Shown: positions 1 through 8,751 of the stretch, one piece after another
How the letters are laid out: every line of letters starts with the position of its first letter
Numbering within the stretch: position 1 is the stretch's first letter
Assembly (NCBI RefSeq): GCF_016463295.1
Contig: NZ_JAEMRO010000002.1
Span: forward strand, 62,001 to 126,000
Direction: 5' to 3'
Length of the DNA stretch: 64,000 nt
From: Brevundimonas sp.
GTDB lineage: Bacteria; Pseudomonadota; Alphaproteobacteria; Caulobacterales; Caulobacteraceae
Program-made: the position numbers and the translations under genes
The notes under the pieces: generated by a model
What the model was told of the DNA's origin: nothing
What the model saw: the letters and a program-made list of their open reading frames with translations, nothing else
Databases searched by the model: none

Positions 1-85
1 TCAGGGCATTGGCGTCGACGACCTGCTGGCCCGCCTCATGGGCGGTGCCGCGGAACAGGGCCGAAAGTTTGGCGAGCATGGACAT
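1..85 (-). CDS. PspA/IM30-family protein, N-terminal fragment at window edge
   Basis: Only the first 28 codons are in the window. They read MSMLAKLSALFRGTAHEA and then continue off the left edge, which matches the N-terminal amphipathic helix of PspA/IM30 (YjfJ-type) membrane-binding proteins. The start ATG at 85 is preceded by a GGGAGAG ribosome-binding site that overlaps the stop of the upstream DUF2170 gene, so the two are probably co-translated. Proteins of this family coat and stabilise the inner membrane under stress. The yjfI neighbour strongly supports the assignment; the fragment alone would be weak evidence. Confidence 0.7.
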   Translation of the reverse strand, partial: MSMLAKLSALFRGTAHEAGQQVVDANAL

Positions 86-101
86 GGTCTTCTCTCCCGG
101 T

Positions 102-782
102 TCAGGCCGCGTCGGCGCCGAAGGTTTCGCGCAGTTCGGTGGCGTCGATCGCGTTTTCGGCCAGGGTGCGCAGTTCGATCAATATGGTCTGAAGCGTCGT
201 CTTGCACGACAGTTCGCCCATCAGTTCATAGACGTCCTGGCCATCCACCGTGGTGATGGCGAAGTTGGACAGCGGCACCACGCGTTGGGCCTTCAGCAGG
301 AAGGTGTTGAACCGGTCGGCGTCCTTCTGTTCGGACACAGGCCACAGCAGCACCGAACAGACGATCTGGGCTCCGCCCACCGACAGATAGATGGGCAGGT
401 CGCCGTATTCATTCATCGTGGCCAGCAGGACGGGCTCGGCCCCCTCCAGCACCCGCAGGGTCATTTCGCCCTCGCGGACCAGGTCGGAACTCTCCAGCGC
501 GGTCTTGATGGCCGGTACGGTCCAGGACGTTTCGATCACGGCATCCATGGGATGGTTCACTCCAAAGGGAACGGTGGAAGGGTTGCGACGCGGGCGACGA
601 ACGATCTCAGGTCCGCGTGTCGACTCGGTGACGATGGCGTGGACCGCCGCCTTCACGTCCTCTCGCGCGGGTTCCGGCACCCAGAACTCCAGCTTGACCA
701 TGCCCGCCTCACGCCGGGCCTTGCGCCAAGCACGTATACGATCATTCGCCGAGGGCAAGGGTTTCGAGGATTGATTACGCAT
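102..782 (-). CDS. yjfI: YjfI family protein (DUF2170)
   Basis: A 226-residue soluble protein. The N-terminus (DRIRAWRKARREAGMVKLEF, about residues 15-34) is a basic segment seen in longer alphaproteobacterial members, and the C-terminal two thirds resemble DUF2170/YjfI. The next gene, 16 bases downstream, encodes a PspA-like protein, the usual partner of YjfI. On the opposite strand the DUF2491, DUF350 and DUF1190 genes correspond to YjfK, YjfL and YjfM, so the whole cassette is present around one divergent promoter region at 783-832. Its molecular role is not established; an envelope-stress function is inferred from the PspA partner. Confidence 0.75.
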   Translation of the reverse strand: MRNQSSKPLPSANDRIRAWRKARREAGMVKLEFWVPEPAREDVKAAVHAIVTESTRGPEIVRRPRRNPSTVPFGVNHPMDAVIETSWTVPAIKTALESSDLVREGEMTLRVLEGAEPVLLATMNEYGDLPIYLSVGGAQIVCSVLLWPVSEQKDADRFNTFLLKAQRVVPLSNFAITTVDGQDVYELMGELSCKTTLQTILIELRTLAENAIDATELRETFGADAA

Positions 783-832
783 GTTTCATGTAACGCGTAA
801 CAGGAACGGTTGACATTGGCCAGCCGTCTGCG

Positions 833-1924
833 ATGACTTCACGCATTCCGGGCATGGGGCCCGACCGGGGTCAAGGACGAATGCTGCTGCCACGACTGAA
901 ACTGGCGCGCATATTCGACAAGGCCTTCCACGCGATGGCCGATCTGCACTGGACGTTGCTGTTCATGCTGATCGCCTTTCATGCCCTGTCTACATGGGTG
1001 CTGTTCGGTCTGGCGGGCGAGCGTGAACTGACGGCCCCGACCACCTTTTTCTACTGGTATGCGACGACGGCCTATACGGTCGGCTATGGCGACCTCAGTC
1101 CTCAGTCCGATGCTGGTCGCCTGGTCACCGCCCTGTGGGTATTCCCCGGTGCCATCGCCGCATTCACCACCATCGTTGCCAAGGTTCTGGCCGCCATCGG
1201 CGAAGTCTGGCGCGTCCGCCGCTCCGGCAAGGGAGACTATTCGAAAATGACCGCTTCCATCGTCCTGATCGGCTACCACCCCGCCCGCACGCCGAAGATG
1301 ATCGATGAGCTGTGCGCCGACCTGTCGCCGGATCAGACCCTGGTGCTGCTGACGCGCCAGACGCTGACCGACCTTGATGCCCGCATCCGCTATGTCCAGT
1401 CCGAGAGCCTGACCTCAACCGCCGCCCTGACGCGCGCGGGCGTGCCGGGTGCCAGCAGGGTCCTGGTCTTCACCGATGCCGATTCCGACACGCTGTCGGC
1501 CACCCTGGCAGCCTGTGCGCTGGCCCCGGCTGAGGCCCACATCGTCTGCTATTTCGAGGATGAGGATCACGCCCGGCTGATCGATCAGCATTGTCCGCAG
1601 GTGGAGGTCGTACTGTCTGCCGGACCGGAGATGGTGGCGCGCGCCTGCAAGGACCCCGGTGCCAGTCAGGTCATCAGTGCCCTGACCAGTCATCTGGACG
1701 AAGGGGCCACCCTGTTCAGCCTGTCGTGGCCCGACCGCGACGCCCGTCCCTTCGGAGATCTTGCGCGCGCCCTGCTGGATCTCGGCGCAACGCTGCTGGC
1801 GATCCAGACGGGACGAGATACGACGCCCACCTTCAATCCCGCCCCCGATCACGCGGTCGGACCCGGCGACCGACTGTTCTATGTCGCGTCAAACAGGGTC
1901 GATGCGGCTGCCCTGGCGGGGTAA
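833..1924 (+). CDS. Two-TM potassium channel with RCK/TrkA-N-like domain
   Basis: A 363-residue protein. Two membrane helices (about residues 41-60 and 98-121) flank a pore loop carrying the K+ selectivity filter TVGYGD (82-87). From about residue 141 a cytoplasmic region begins with SIVLIGYHPA and continues with alternating strand/helix segments, like a TrkA-N/RCK domain without a clear GxGxxG. The family forms tetrameric K+ channels in the inner membrane. It is the first gene of the plus-strand half of the yjf-like cassette, 10 bases before DUF2491. The annotated start is the first ATG; an internal ATG at 881 is an alternative. Confidence 0.85.
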   Translation: MTSRIPGMGPDRGQGRMLLPRLKLARIFDKAFHAMADLHWTLLFMLIAFHALSTWVLFGLAGERELTAPTTFFYWYATTAYTVGYGDLSPQSDAGRLVTALWVFPGAIAAFTTIVAKVLAAIGEVWRVRRSGKGDYSKMTASIVLIGYHPARTPKMIDELCADLSPDQTLVLLTRQTLTDLDARIRYVQSESLTSTAALTRAGVPGASRVLVFTDADSDTLSATLAACALAPAEAHIVCYFEDEDHARLIDQHCPQVEVVLSAGPEMVARACKDPGASQVISALTSHLDEGATLFSLSWPDRDARPFGDLARALLDLGATLLAIQTGRDTTPTFNPAPDHAVGPGDRLFYVASNRVDAAALAG

Positions 1925-1933
1925 GAGGGAGTC

Positions 1934-2596
1934 ATGTTCAAGCGACTGTTCGGTTCCGGCGACAAGACCCCGCCTGCGGTCACCCTGGCCGAGGTGCGCA
2001 ACATCACCGTGGGCCGGACGGTTTCGCTGGACCCCTTGGCGTGGGAGCGGCTGGGCGACGAGACGCATTTCAAACTGGACCGAGATGCGCTGGAGATCAC
2101 GGCCCAGGGGCGGGTCGTTCTGGACGGCGGCCAGCATGTGCACCGCTTCTATACCGACGACCACGTCATGCTTCAGGCCATGAGCGACAGCCCCGATGGT
2201 CAGGGGGCCTATGACTTCACCCTGTTCATTCCCTGGACCTCGGCCTATCCGCCGGGTCAGCGCGAGCGGCGGATGTGGCGCGACCGGCTGTCGGCCCCGG
2301 TGTTCGACGGCGCGGCCGAGGACCTGCCAGCCTATCCCCGCTTCTGGTTTTCTGAAAGCGACGCGATCCAGCCGCCGGTGGAGCTATGGGAATCCCTGTT
2401 CGACGATCGGGCCGCGACGGACCCCTACAGCCGCATCTTCCAGACCTGCATGCTGTATGCGCGCGACCTGTCCGGCGGGCGCGAGCTGATGATGGCCCTG
2501 GAAATGGAACCGCACGATCAGGACGACATCGTCGGCGACGTCACACACGAAATCATGATCGGCATTCCACTGGAAATGGCCGAGTTCCGCGCCTGA
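1934..2596 (+). CDS. yjfK: DUF2491 (YjfK-like) protein
   Basis: A 220-residue soluble acidic protein that begins MFKRLFG and contains the DUF2491 landmarks FTLFIPW (about 97-103) and RFWFSES. There is no signal peptide and no membrane helix. It lies between the K+ channel and the DUF350 gene, in the order expected for yjfK-yjfL-yjfM. Function is unknown in the family. Co-occurrence with PspA-like and YjfI-like genes across the divergent promoter suggests a shared envelope-stress role, which is inference. Confidence 0.8.
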   Translation: MFKRLFGSGDKTPPAVTLAEVRNITVGRTVSLDPLAWERLGDETHFKLDRDALEITAQGRVVLDGGQHVHRFYTDDHVMLQAMSDSPDGQGAYDFTLFIPWTSAYPPGQRERRMWRDRLSAPVFDGAAEDLPAYPRFWFSESDAIQPPVELWESLFDDRAATDPYSRIFQTCMLYARDLSGGRELMMALEMEPHDQDDIVGDVTHEIMIGIPLEMAEFRA

Positions 2597-2622
2597 CCGC
2601 GCAAAAACTGACTGGGGGTACC

Positions 2623-3036
2623 GTGTTCGACTGGTTCACATTTCAGACGGGGGCCACCGCCTTCATCATCGCCTTCGCCGCGGCCGTGGCCTTCTTCGTG
2701 GCGTTCAAATTCATCTACCAGCTGGTAACGCCCTATCACGAGAGCAGCCTGATCCGGCAGGGCAACACGGCGGCTGCCGTATCGCTGGGTGGAGCCCTGA
2801 TCGGCTTCGTCCTGCCGCTGGCCTCGGCGCTGTCCCAGACCGTCAGCCTGATGGAATTCGCGCTCTGGGCCGTATTGGCCGGCGTGATCCAGATCGTGGC
2901 CTTCATCGTCGTCAGCCGACTGGTCTATCGCGGTCTGGCCGCGCGGATCGAGGCGGGCGAGATGGCGGCAGGCATTTATCTGGGCTCCATCTCCATCGGC
3001 GTGGGCCTGCTCAACGCCGCCTGCATGACGGCGTGA
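2623..3036 (+). CDS. yjfL: DUF350 integral membrane protein (YjfL-like)
   Basis: A 137-residue protein with four predicted membrane helices (FIIAFAAAVAFFVAFKF, AVSLGGALIGFVLPLA, AVLAGVIQIVAFIVVSRLV, GIYLGSISIGVGLLNAA). The duplicated two-helix pattern and the GALIGF and LGSISIGVGLLNAA segments are typical of DUF350/YjfL. The start is GTG at 2623, chosen because a GGGGG ribosome-binding site lies just upstream at 2614-2618; reading frames open earlier would run through the DUF2491 gene. It follows DUF2491 by 26 bases and precedes DUF1190 by 7. Confidence 0.8.
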   Translation: MFDWFTFQTGATAFIIAFAAAVAFFVAFKFIYQLVTPYHESSLIRQGNTAAAVSLGGALIGFVLPLASALSQTVSLMEFALWAVLAGVIQIVAFIVVSRLVYRGLAARIEAGEMAAGIYLGSISIGVGLLNAACMTA

Positions 3037-3043
3037 GGCCACG

Positions 3044-3658
3044 ATGACCGACGACATCCAGATCTCCGACACCTCCACCATGCGGCGTCTGAAGCGCTCG
3101 CGGACGCTGCACGTCTCCAGCCTGATGGCGACGGTCAGCTTCTCCATGGCCGCCTGCGGTTCGCCCCAGAGGTCGGTGCCCGAGCCGGTCCCGGCTCTCG
3201 CCTATACCTCGGTCGCGGAATGCCAGGCGGCCAACGACATCCCCGACGCAGAGTGCGACGCCGCCTATGCCGAGGCCCAGCGCGTCGCCGCCGAAAGCGC
3301 GCCCCGCTATGCGACGCAGGCCGAATGCGAAGGCGCTTGGGGCCCCGAACAGTGTCGCCCGCTGAACAATGGCGGCGGCTCCTTCTTCGGCCCCCTGGCC
3401 ACTGGCTTCATAATCGGCCAGTTGCTGAACGGCGGCGGCTATCGCGGTGGCGGCCCGCTGTATCGCGATCGTGACGGCCAATATTCCAATGGTTATGGCG
3501 GCGGCTATCTGAGCCGCGACTACCGGACCGGTCGAACGATCACCAATGCGCGGGACCATACGCCCGAAGCGCGTCAGGCTCCCAGCCGGGTCCAGAACCG
3601 CACCACTGTGGTGTCCCGTGGCGGCTTCGGCGGGGGCGGTCGCGGCTACGGCGGCTGA
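3044..3658 (+). CDS. yjfM: DUF1190 (YjfM/YgiB-like) protein
   Basis: A 204-residue protein. A hydrophobic stretch near residues 24-40 ends in SMAACGS, so it may be a lipoprotein or exported protein with a long N-region. The paired motifs ECQAAN..PDAEC and ATQAECEGAWG..QC are the DUF1190 signature, and the C-terminal third is rich in Gly, Arg and Tyr, as in YgiB/YjfM. It is the last gene of the plus-strand run. A glutathionylspermidine synthase-like gene (YjfC), often the next gene in enterobacteria, is absent here; the following gene is on the other strand. Confidence 0.78.
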   Translation: MTDDIQISDTSTMRRLKRSRTLHVSSLMATVSFSMAACGSPQRSVPEPVPALAYTSVAECQAANDIPDAECDAAYAEAQRVAAESAPRYATQAECEGAWGPEQCRPLNNGGGSFFGPLATGFIIGQLLNGGGYRGGGPLYRDRDGQYSNGYGGGYLSRDYRTGRTITNARDHTPEARQAPSRVQNRTTVVSRGGFGGGGRGYGG

Positions 3659-3702
3659 GGCCATTCGCTAAAGGGTCGAATCCACTGTTTCGGTCGGCCT
3701 TT

Positions 3703-5331
3703 TCACACGCTGGATGAGGTCTTGAGACCATCCAGATAGGCATGGATTTCGGCCACCACGGCAGCACCCTCGCCGATGGCCCCGCCCACGCGCTTGACGG
3801 AACCGGATCGCACATCGCCAATGGCAAAGACGCCGGGGTGGTCCGTGGCGCGACTGTTGGCCGTCGTTGCGACGAAGCCGCGACTGTCCAGCCCGATGCC
3901 GCACGATGAGAGCCAGTCGGTTTCCGGGTCCGCCCCGATGAACAGGAACAGATTGCGCACCGGTGCGTCCTGATCCTCCCCTGTTCTGCGGTTTCGCCAG
4001 CGCACAGCGGAAAGACCTGCGGGGTCTCCATCCAGGGCCGCAATTTCGGTATGGGGCAAAAGGGTGATCCGCGGATTGGCTTCTATGCGATCAATCAGAT
4101 AGCGCGACATGGTCGCGGCCAGGCCTTCGCCGCGGACCAGCATCCAGACTTGTGACGCATGGTTGGCCAGATAGACCGCTGCTTGGCCCGCCGAGTTTCC
4201 GCCGCCGACCAGAGCGACCTCCTGGCCGCTGCAGAACTGCGCTTCCAGCGGGGATGCCCAGTACCAGACGCCACGCCCCTCGAACTCGTCCAGTCTGTCC
4301 AGGTTGGGTCGACGATAACGGGCCCCCGAAGCGATGACGATGACCCGGGCGCAATAGGTCCGGCCATCGTCGGTGGTCAGACGATGAATGCCGCCATGGC
4401 CGCCGCAGACCAAGTCCATTATTCGCGTCGGGATGGCGATCTCAACGCCAAACTTCTGGGCCTGAACGAAGCCCCGAGCGGTGAGGGCCTGGCCGCTGAT
4501 GCCGGTGGGGAAGCCGAAATAGTTCTCGATCCTGGCACTGGCCCCAGCCTGGCCGCCGAAGCTGCGCTGATCCAGAACGACGACCGACAGCCCTTCGGAC
4601 GCCGCATAGACAGAGGCGGCCAGGCCGGCGGGTCCTGCGCCCACGATGGCGACATCGTAGACTTGATCCGGGTCTGCGTCGGCTATCATGCCGAGCGCAC
4701 GCGCCAACTGGGTCTGGTCCGGCCGTTTCAGGACTGTGCCGTCAGGCAGAATGGCGATCGGTAGATCGTCGGGACCGATATCCAGGGGGGCCAGCAGGTC
4801 CGCGCCCTCCGGGTCCGTAGGTGTCGTGGAAGAGAATGGCCAGCCATTGCGACGCAGGAAGTTGGCCAGCCCGACACGTGCCGCATTGTCGGCCGGCGCG
4901 ATCAGTATGGGCCCGCCCGCGCCGACGGCGATCAGGTCCACACGGCGCAGGATCAGGGCGCGGGTGATCTTTTCGCCCAGATCGGCGTCGGCCACGACAA
5001 GGGCCCGTAAGCCTTCTGGTGACAGGGCGATAACCTCGACGTCGTCTATCGCGGTCCCGTCCACCAGGGCAGGGCGTCCCAGCAGGCCGGCCGTCTCGCC
5101 GATCACAGACCCCGGCGAATGCCGCGCCACTTCGGCGACATGTCCCGCGCCGTCGTGACGGGTGATGGAGACGCGCCCGGCGATCAGGACGAACAGCCCG
5201 ATCCCCGTGTCTCCCGTACGGAACAGCGACGCCTGGGCCGAATAGTGTTTTCGTGACCCGAAACGGGCTGCGATAGCGATTTCATCCTCGTTGAGGGTGG
5301 GGAAGCGCTCGTCGTGTCGACTATCGACCAT
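3703..5331 (-). CDS. cNMP-binding domain thioredoxin reductase-like flavoprotein
   Basis: A 542-residue protein. Residues about 10-140 form a cyclic nucleotide-binding-type domain (GRVSITRHD, GSVIGETAGLLGRPA). A thioredoxin reductase-like FAD/NAD domain follows: GAGPAGLAAS (231-240), then FGGQAG, then the NADPH-binding GGGNSAGQAA and the FAD-binding GVFAIGDV. The classical CxxC redox pair of thioredoxin reductase is not present; the single Cys in EAQFCSGQ and others are isolated. It is therefore probably not a canonical TrxB. It stands alone, convergent with the yjfM-like gene. The start at 5331 has an AAGGA ribosome-binding site. Confidence 0.8.
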   Translation of the reverse strand: MVDSRHDERFPTLNEDEIAIAARFGSRKHYSAQASLFRTGDTGIGLFVLIAGRVSITRHDGAGHVAEVARHSPGSVIGETAGLLGRPALVDGTAIDDVEVIALSPEGLRALVVADADLGEKITRALILRRVDLIAVGAGGPILIAPADNAARVGLANFLRRNGWPFSSTTPTDPEGADLLAPLDIGPDDLPIAILPDGTVLKRPDQTQLARALGMIADADPDQVYDVAIVGAGPAGLAASVYAASEGLSVVVLDQRSFGGQAGASARIENYFGFPTGISGQALTARGFVQAQKFGVEIAIPTRIMDLVCGGHGGIHRLTTDDGRTYCARVIVIASGARYRRPNLDRLDEFEGRGVWYWASPLEAQFCSGQEVALVGGGNSAGQAAVYLANHASQVWMLVRGEGLAATMSRYLIDRIEANPRITLLPHTEIAALDGDPAGLSAVRWRNRRTGEDQDAPVRNLFLFIGADPETDWLSSCGIGLDSRGFVATTANSRATDHPGVFAIGDVRSGSVKRVGGAIGEGAAVVAEIHAYLDGLKTSSSV

Positions 5332-5384
5332 TTCGGATGTCCTTCAGACGATCGACCAAAAACATGGGGCGCAGGCTTGGGCAG

Positions 5385-5822
5385 TCACACGAAGGCTTCC
5401 AATTCCTGCCGACACGCAGCGGCAAAGGCATTCATGGGTCTCATCCCGCCGGCCTCGGCAAACCGGGCCATCGCATGCAACGGGACATTGGCCGTCAGAT
5501 AGGTCTTCACGATATCGTCCATCGTTCGCTCGGCTGACTCGATCACCGCCGGGGTCGCGAACAGACGCATCTGATTGACCGCCGCGTACAGGCCCGCCAG
5601 ATCGGTGACGTCGTCCTTCTCGTGCGTCATGGCGTCGCCGTATAGCCGCGACGCTTCCCTGATGAACTCGGCGTAGAGGGTTTCACGTCGCAGTCGGTCC
5701 GCTTCGGTCTTGCGTTCGCGATGCTGGGCGCGTTGCTGGAACCAGACCGTTGAAAAAGAGGTCAAGCCTCCGATCAGCGAACCCGCCAAGGCACCGAACA
5801 TGGCGGCATAAGACGGTTCCAT
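5385..5822 (-). CDS. Small membrane-anchored hypothetical protein
   Basis: A 145-residue protein of unknown function. One N-terminal membrane segment (AAMFGALAGSLIGGLTSFSTV) is followed by a charged, Arg/Glu-rich helix (QQRAQHRERKTEADRLRRE) and a helical cytoplasmic region. The architecture resembles many single-TM coiled-coil proteins of no assigned function. I chose the ATG at 5822 because a GGGGGAGACTAGG stretch lies immediately upstream; an upstream in-frame start at 5891 would add 23 residues with no membrane-protein character. It stands 53 bases upstream of the cNMP-reductase gene on the same strand and may be co-transcribed. Confidence 0.6.
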   Translation of the reverse strand: MEPSYAAMFGALAGSLIGGLTSFSTVWFQQRAQHRERKTEADRLRRETLYAEFIREASRLYGDAMTHEKDDVTDLAGLYAAVNQMRLFATPAVIESAERTMDDIVKTYLTANVPLHAMARFAEAGGMRPMNAFAAACRQELEAFV

Positions 5823-6010
5823 TCCTAGTCTCCCCCACAGTGCGACCGCTTGACTGAGGCGATCGCCTCTGTGCGCCGTTATGTGGCGCACCGTCCCTCA
5901 TGGCCAAGCTTGTAGCGTACTCTTGCTTCCATGGCATCCACGGCCTCATCCGGCCTGATCGGTCGCGGGTAGCCAGATAACCGCATATCTGGACGACAGG
6001 GATATGTCGG

Positions 6011-6345
6011 TCAGGTGCAGTCCGGCCCGAACCGTTCGGACACCGACGCGGCGCAGTTTCCGTCCAGGCAGTCGATCAGATTGTTCCGGACGCTGTCGGT
6101 GTCGTGGTCATAGACCTCGAACCACCCACCATCGTCCCAGATTGCGGTCGGCATGCCGAAACGTCTGGCATGAACGGCGCCGAAGCGGGCGTACTACAGG
6201 CGGATGTTGTTGCGGTCCGTGACGTTGTGGCGGTTACCCCGTCCACGCCCCATTCGCCGATGAAAACCGGCATGCCGCCATCCGTCGTCGAGGCCTACTC
6301 AGCCATGACCCCACAGTCCCGGATAGTTTTCAGCCGGAATTGACG
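6011..6345 (-). pseudogene. Remnant of GH5 cellulase (C-terminal part)
   Basis: Read on the minus strand, the segment contains GMPVFIGEWGVDG, which is the nucleophile-Glu region of GH5 glycosidases. A second stretch reads NVTDRNNIRL, stop, YARFG, and a third reads FGMPTAIWDDGGWFEVYDHD and ends in a cysteine-containing tail before a TGA at 6011-6013. The pieces lie in two frames, so at least one frameshift separates the GEWG block from the rest, and a TAG interrupts the C-terminal frame where a CAG (Gln) would fit. The N-terminal part of the enzyme, including the acid/base Glu region, is absent. This is a decayed gene rather than a working one. Confidence 0.65.
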
Positions 6346-6394
6346 CTCGCGCGCCGGTCGGCGTCACCTGATGATAGAGTGAGCCAGTAACGGC

Positions 6395-7768
6395 TCATGT
6401 GGAGCTTGCCCCGCCCAGTCCCGCCGCCGCGTTGAGTCGGGCGTAAGCAATCAAAGCGTCCCCGCGAGCCGCGGCCTCAGCCGCTCGGGCATCGGCGGCG
6501 GCGCGCTGGGCGGTCAAGACCTCCATGAAGGGCGAGACGCCGGCCCGATAGCGCTGGTTGGCGAGTCTTGTCTGGTCGTCGGCGGCGGCGACCGCCTCGG
6601 CCAGGGTCGCAGCTCGGGCCTCGGCCGATGCGAGCGCGACGAGCGCGGTCTCAACCTCGGACAGGGCGTCGACGGCGGCCTGGCGATAGGCGATCTCGGC
6701 CTGGGTCCGGCGGGCGTCTGCGGCGTCTCGGGCGCTCTCCAGCCGACCGAAGCTGAACAGGGGCGCGGTCAGTCCGCCGGCGATCTGGCCGAGGAAGCCC
6801 GAGGCGGTGAAGGGCGTCTCGGGATCGAGTTCCTGACCGCCGAGCGCGGCGCTGAGCGACAGCGTCGGCCAGAAATCGCGACGAGCGGCTTGCGCATCGG
6901 AACCGGCGGCCCAGAGCTGGAGCTCGGCCGCGCGCAGGTCCGGGCGACGGGCGAGGACGGCAGCGGGGGCCGACAGGGCGTGGACCGCGGGGGTCTCAAA
7001 GGCGGCCGGGGTCGGCTGGGTGAGCGAGGCGGTCAGGGCGCCGGGGTTGAGGCCGAGCAGAGCCTCCAGACCCACCCGCGCCTCCTCAGCGGCCTGACGG
7101 GCTGCGATGGGCCGGGCGCGGGCGGAGGCCAGGGCGGCGCGGGCGGACGCGGCGTCGAGGCCCGAGGTCAGACCAGCCCGTTCGCGTGTGTCGGCAAGCG
7201 ACAGGGACTCTTCGAGCGCGCGCACGGCCAGGTCGCCGGCGGCGACGCGGGCCTCGGCCTCGCGGTAGGCGGCGTAGAGCTGGACGGCGGTGGAGCGGGT
7301 CGTCAGGCGGGCGGCCTCGATGCGGGCGGCCTCGGCCTCGGCGCGCAGCCGCTCGGCCCGGGCGCGGGTGCGGACCGCGCCGTTCAGGTCGGGGTTCAGG
7401 CTGAAGGACACCAGGGCTTGAAACGTCTCCTGATCCAGATCGTCGGCGGTTTCGCGCTCAGCCATGGCCTGTCCGCCGATCTCGGGACGCAGGGCGGCGC
7501 GGGCCGAGCCGAGGCGGGCGCGGGCCTCGAACAGGCGGGCCTCGGCGATGCGGACGTCGGAGGCGTCGCCCGCCTGTTCGACGATCTCGTCGAGCACCGG
7601 GTCGCCGATGGTGGTCCACCAGCAGTCGGTCGCAGGGTCGGCAGAGGGGAGGGCGGCGACGTCCCAGCCGGCGGGGGCGGCCAGGGCCGAAGCAGGCGGC
7701 GTCAGGTCGGTTGCGCACGCCGACAGGATCACGCCCGCCGTGGTGATCAGCAGGGCCTGGCGGATCAT
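6395..7768 (-). CDS. Outer membrane efflux lipoprotein (TolC/NodT family)
   Basis: A 457-residue protein with a lipoprotein signal peptide (cleavage before Cys18 in VILSAC). Two OEP repeats rich in Ala and long helices follow, with the RPDLRAAELQL and ANQRYRAGVSPFMEVLTAQRA motifs typical of NodT/OprM-type outer membrane factors. It is the last gene of a four-gene minus-strand operon. Its ATG overlaps the stop of the HlyD-family gene (TCAT on the plus strand at 7765-7768), implying translational coupling. It likely forms the outer membrane channel for the ABC permease/ATPase and adaptor upstream. Confidence 0.9.
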   Translation of the reverse strand: MIRQALLITTAGVILSACATDLTPPASALAAPAGWDVAALPSADPATDCWWTTIGDPVLDEIVEQAGDASDVRIAEARLFEARARLGSARAALRPEIGGQAMAERETADDLDQETFQALVSFSLNPDLNGAVRTRARAERLRAEAEAARIEAARLTTRSTAVQLYAAYREAEARVAAGDLAVRALEESLSLADTRERAGLTSGLDAASARAALASARARPIAARQAAEEARVGLEALLGLNPGALTASLTQPTPAAFETPAVHALSAPAAVLARRPDLRAAELQLWAAGSDAQAARRDFWPTLSLSAALGGQELDPETPFTASGFLGQIAGGLTAPLFSFGRLESARDAADARRTQAEIAYRQAAVDALSEVETALVALASAEARAATLAEAVAAADDQTRLANQRYRAGVSPFMEVLTAQRAAADARAAEAAARGDALIAYARLNAAAGLGGASST

Positions 7769-8751
7769 CGCGCAGGCTCCGTCGTCGGGGCGGCGGCCTG
7801 CGTCGGCGAGGGCGCGGCCTCCACGAAGACGTCCATGCGTTGGCCGAGGTAGGTGGGGGCGGCGGCGGGATCGAAGCTGTAGATCGCCTCGACCACCCGG
7901 GTGTCCACACGCTCGGAGCCGCCGGACAGGGCGCGCTTCTCGACCACCTGTGGCTCGATGCCGACCAGCGTCAGGGGGATGCGGCGGTTGGCCTGGCCAC
8001 GCAGGGTCCCGTAGGCCCGGCCCGAGCGGGTCAGGCGGGCGGCGTCGGCCTCGTCGAACTCGGCGCGGACGTGCAGGCGGGCGTCCTCGCCCAGGGCGAT
8101 CAGGGGCTCTGACGCCGCGCCGGCAAGGGCGTATTCGCCGGGGCGGACATCGACGCGGAAGATGCGCCCGGCGATGGGCGCCGCGACCGTCAGACGCTCC
8201 AGATCGACGCGGCGCGCCTGGGCCTGGGCGCGGGCGGCGGCGGCGCTGGCTCGTGCGTGGGCGGCGGCGGCCTCGGCCCGGCGGACGGCGAAGCGGCGGC
8301 GCTCCAGCTCGTCGCCGGACAGGGCGCGGGGGTCGTCGACCGCCTCGAACAGCGACAGCCGCTGGCGTTCGTCGGCCAGAGCCACCTCGGCCTGCCGCGC
8401 GGCGGCTTCGGCGGAGGCGGCGTCGGCGAGCGCGGTCGTCACGGCGGCCTCGGCGGCGCGGGCGTCCAGCCGGAACAGGGGCTGGCCCTGAGTCACGCGG
8501 TCGCCGGGCTGGACCAGGACGCTGCGGACCACGCCCGGCACCTCGGCGGCGACGGCGATCAGCTCGGACTGGGGCTCGATGGTTCCGATACCGGCGACGA
8601 CCGAGGCGGACGCGGCGCTGGGCGGCGCGGCGGGCGGGTCGGCGCGGGTGCGCTCGGGCCGAATCACGGCCGCGACGGCGAAGACCAGGCACCCGCCCGC
8701 GAGAACGGGCAGGACGAGGCGCGAAATGCGTTGGCGAAGATTAGTGGGCAT
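7765..8751 (-). CDS. HlyD-family periplasmic adaptor (DevB-like)
   Basis: A 328-residue membrane-fusion protein. One N-terminal membrane anchor (LVLPVLAGGCLVFAVAAVI) precedes a biotinyl/lipoyl-like half (GVVRSVLVQPGDRVTQGQPL), a long Ala-rich helical hairpin and the second half (LTVAAPIAGRIFRVDVRPGE). The combination with a DevC-like permease and a LolD/DevA-type ATPase points to a DevBCA-type exporter. The start chosen (ATG at 8751) lies 10 bases inside the end of the ATPase gene. The substrate cannot be inferred from sequence. Confidence 0.88.
   Translation of the reverse strand: MPTNLRQRISRLVLPVLAGGCLVFAVAAVIRPERTRADPPAAPPSAASASVVAGIGTIEPQSELIAVAAEVPGVVRSVLVQPGDRVTQGQPLFRLDARAAEAAVTTALADAASAEAAARQAEVALADERQRLSLFEAVDDPRALSGDELERRRFAVRRAEAAAAHARASAAAARAQAQARRVDLERLTVAAPIAGRIFRVDVRPGEYALAGAASEPLIALGEDARLHVRAEFDEADAARLTRSGRAYGTLRGQANRRIPLTLVGIEPQVVEKRALSGGSERVDTRVVEAIYSFDPAAAPTYLGQRMDVFVEAAPSPTQAAAPTTEPAR

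Noticed and set aside
6890..7852. Long Gly-rich plus-strand frame across the efflux gene
   Set aside because: Shadow of the minus-strand OMF gene; composition is that of reversed Ala/Arg codons.
6395..8692. A single 765-residue minus-strand reading frame
   Set aside because: Only the last 457 residues are a real protein (TolC-type, from ATG 7768); the first part is an Arg/Pro-rich shadow of the HlyD-family gene.
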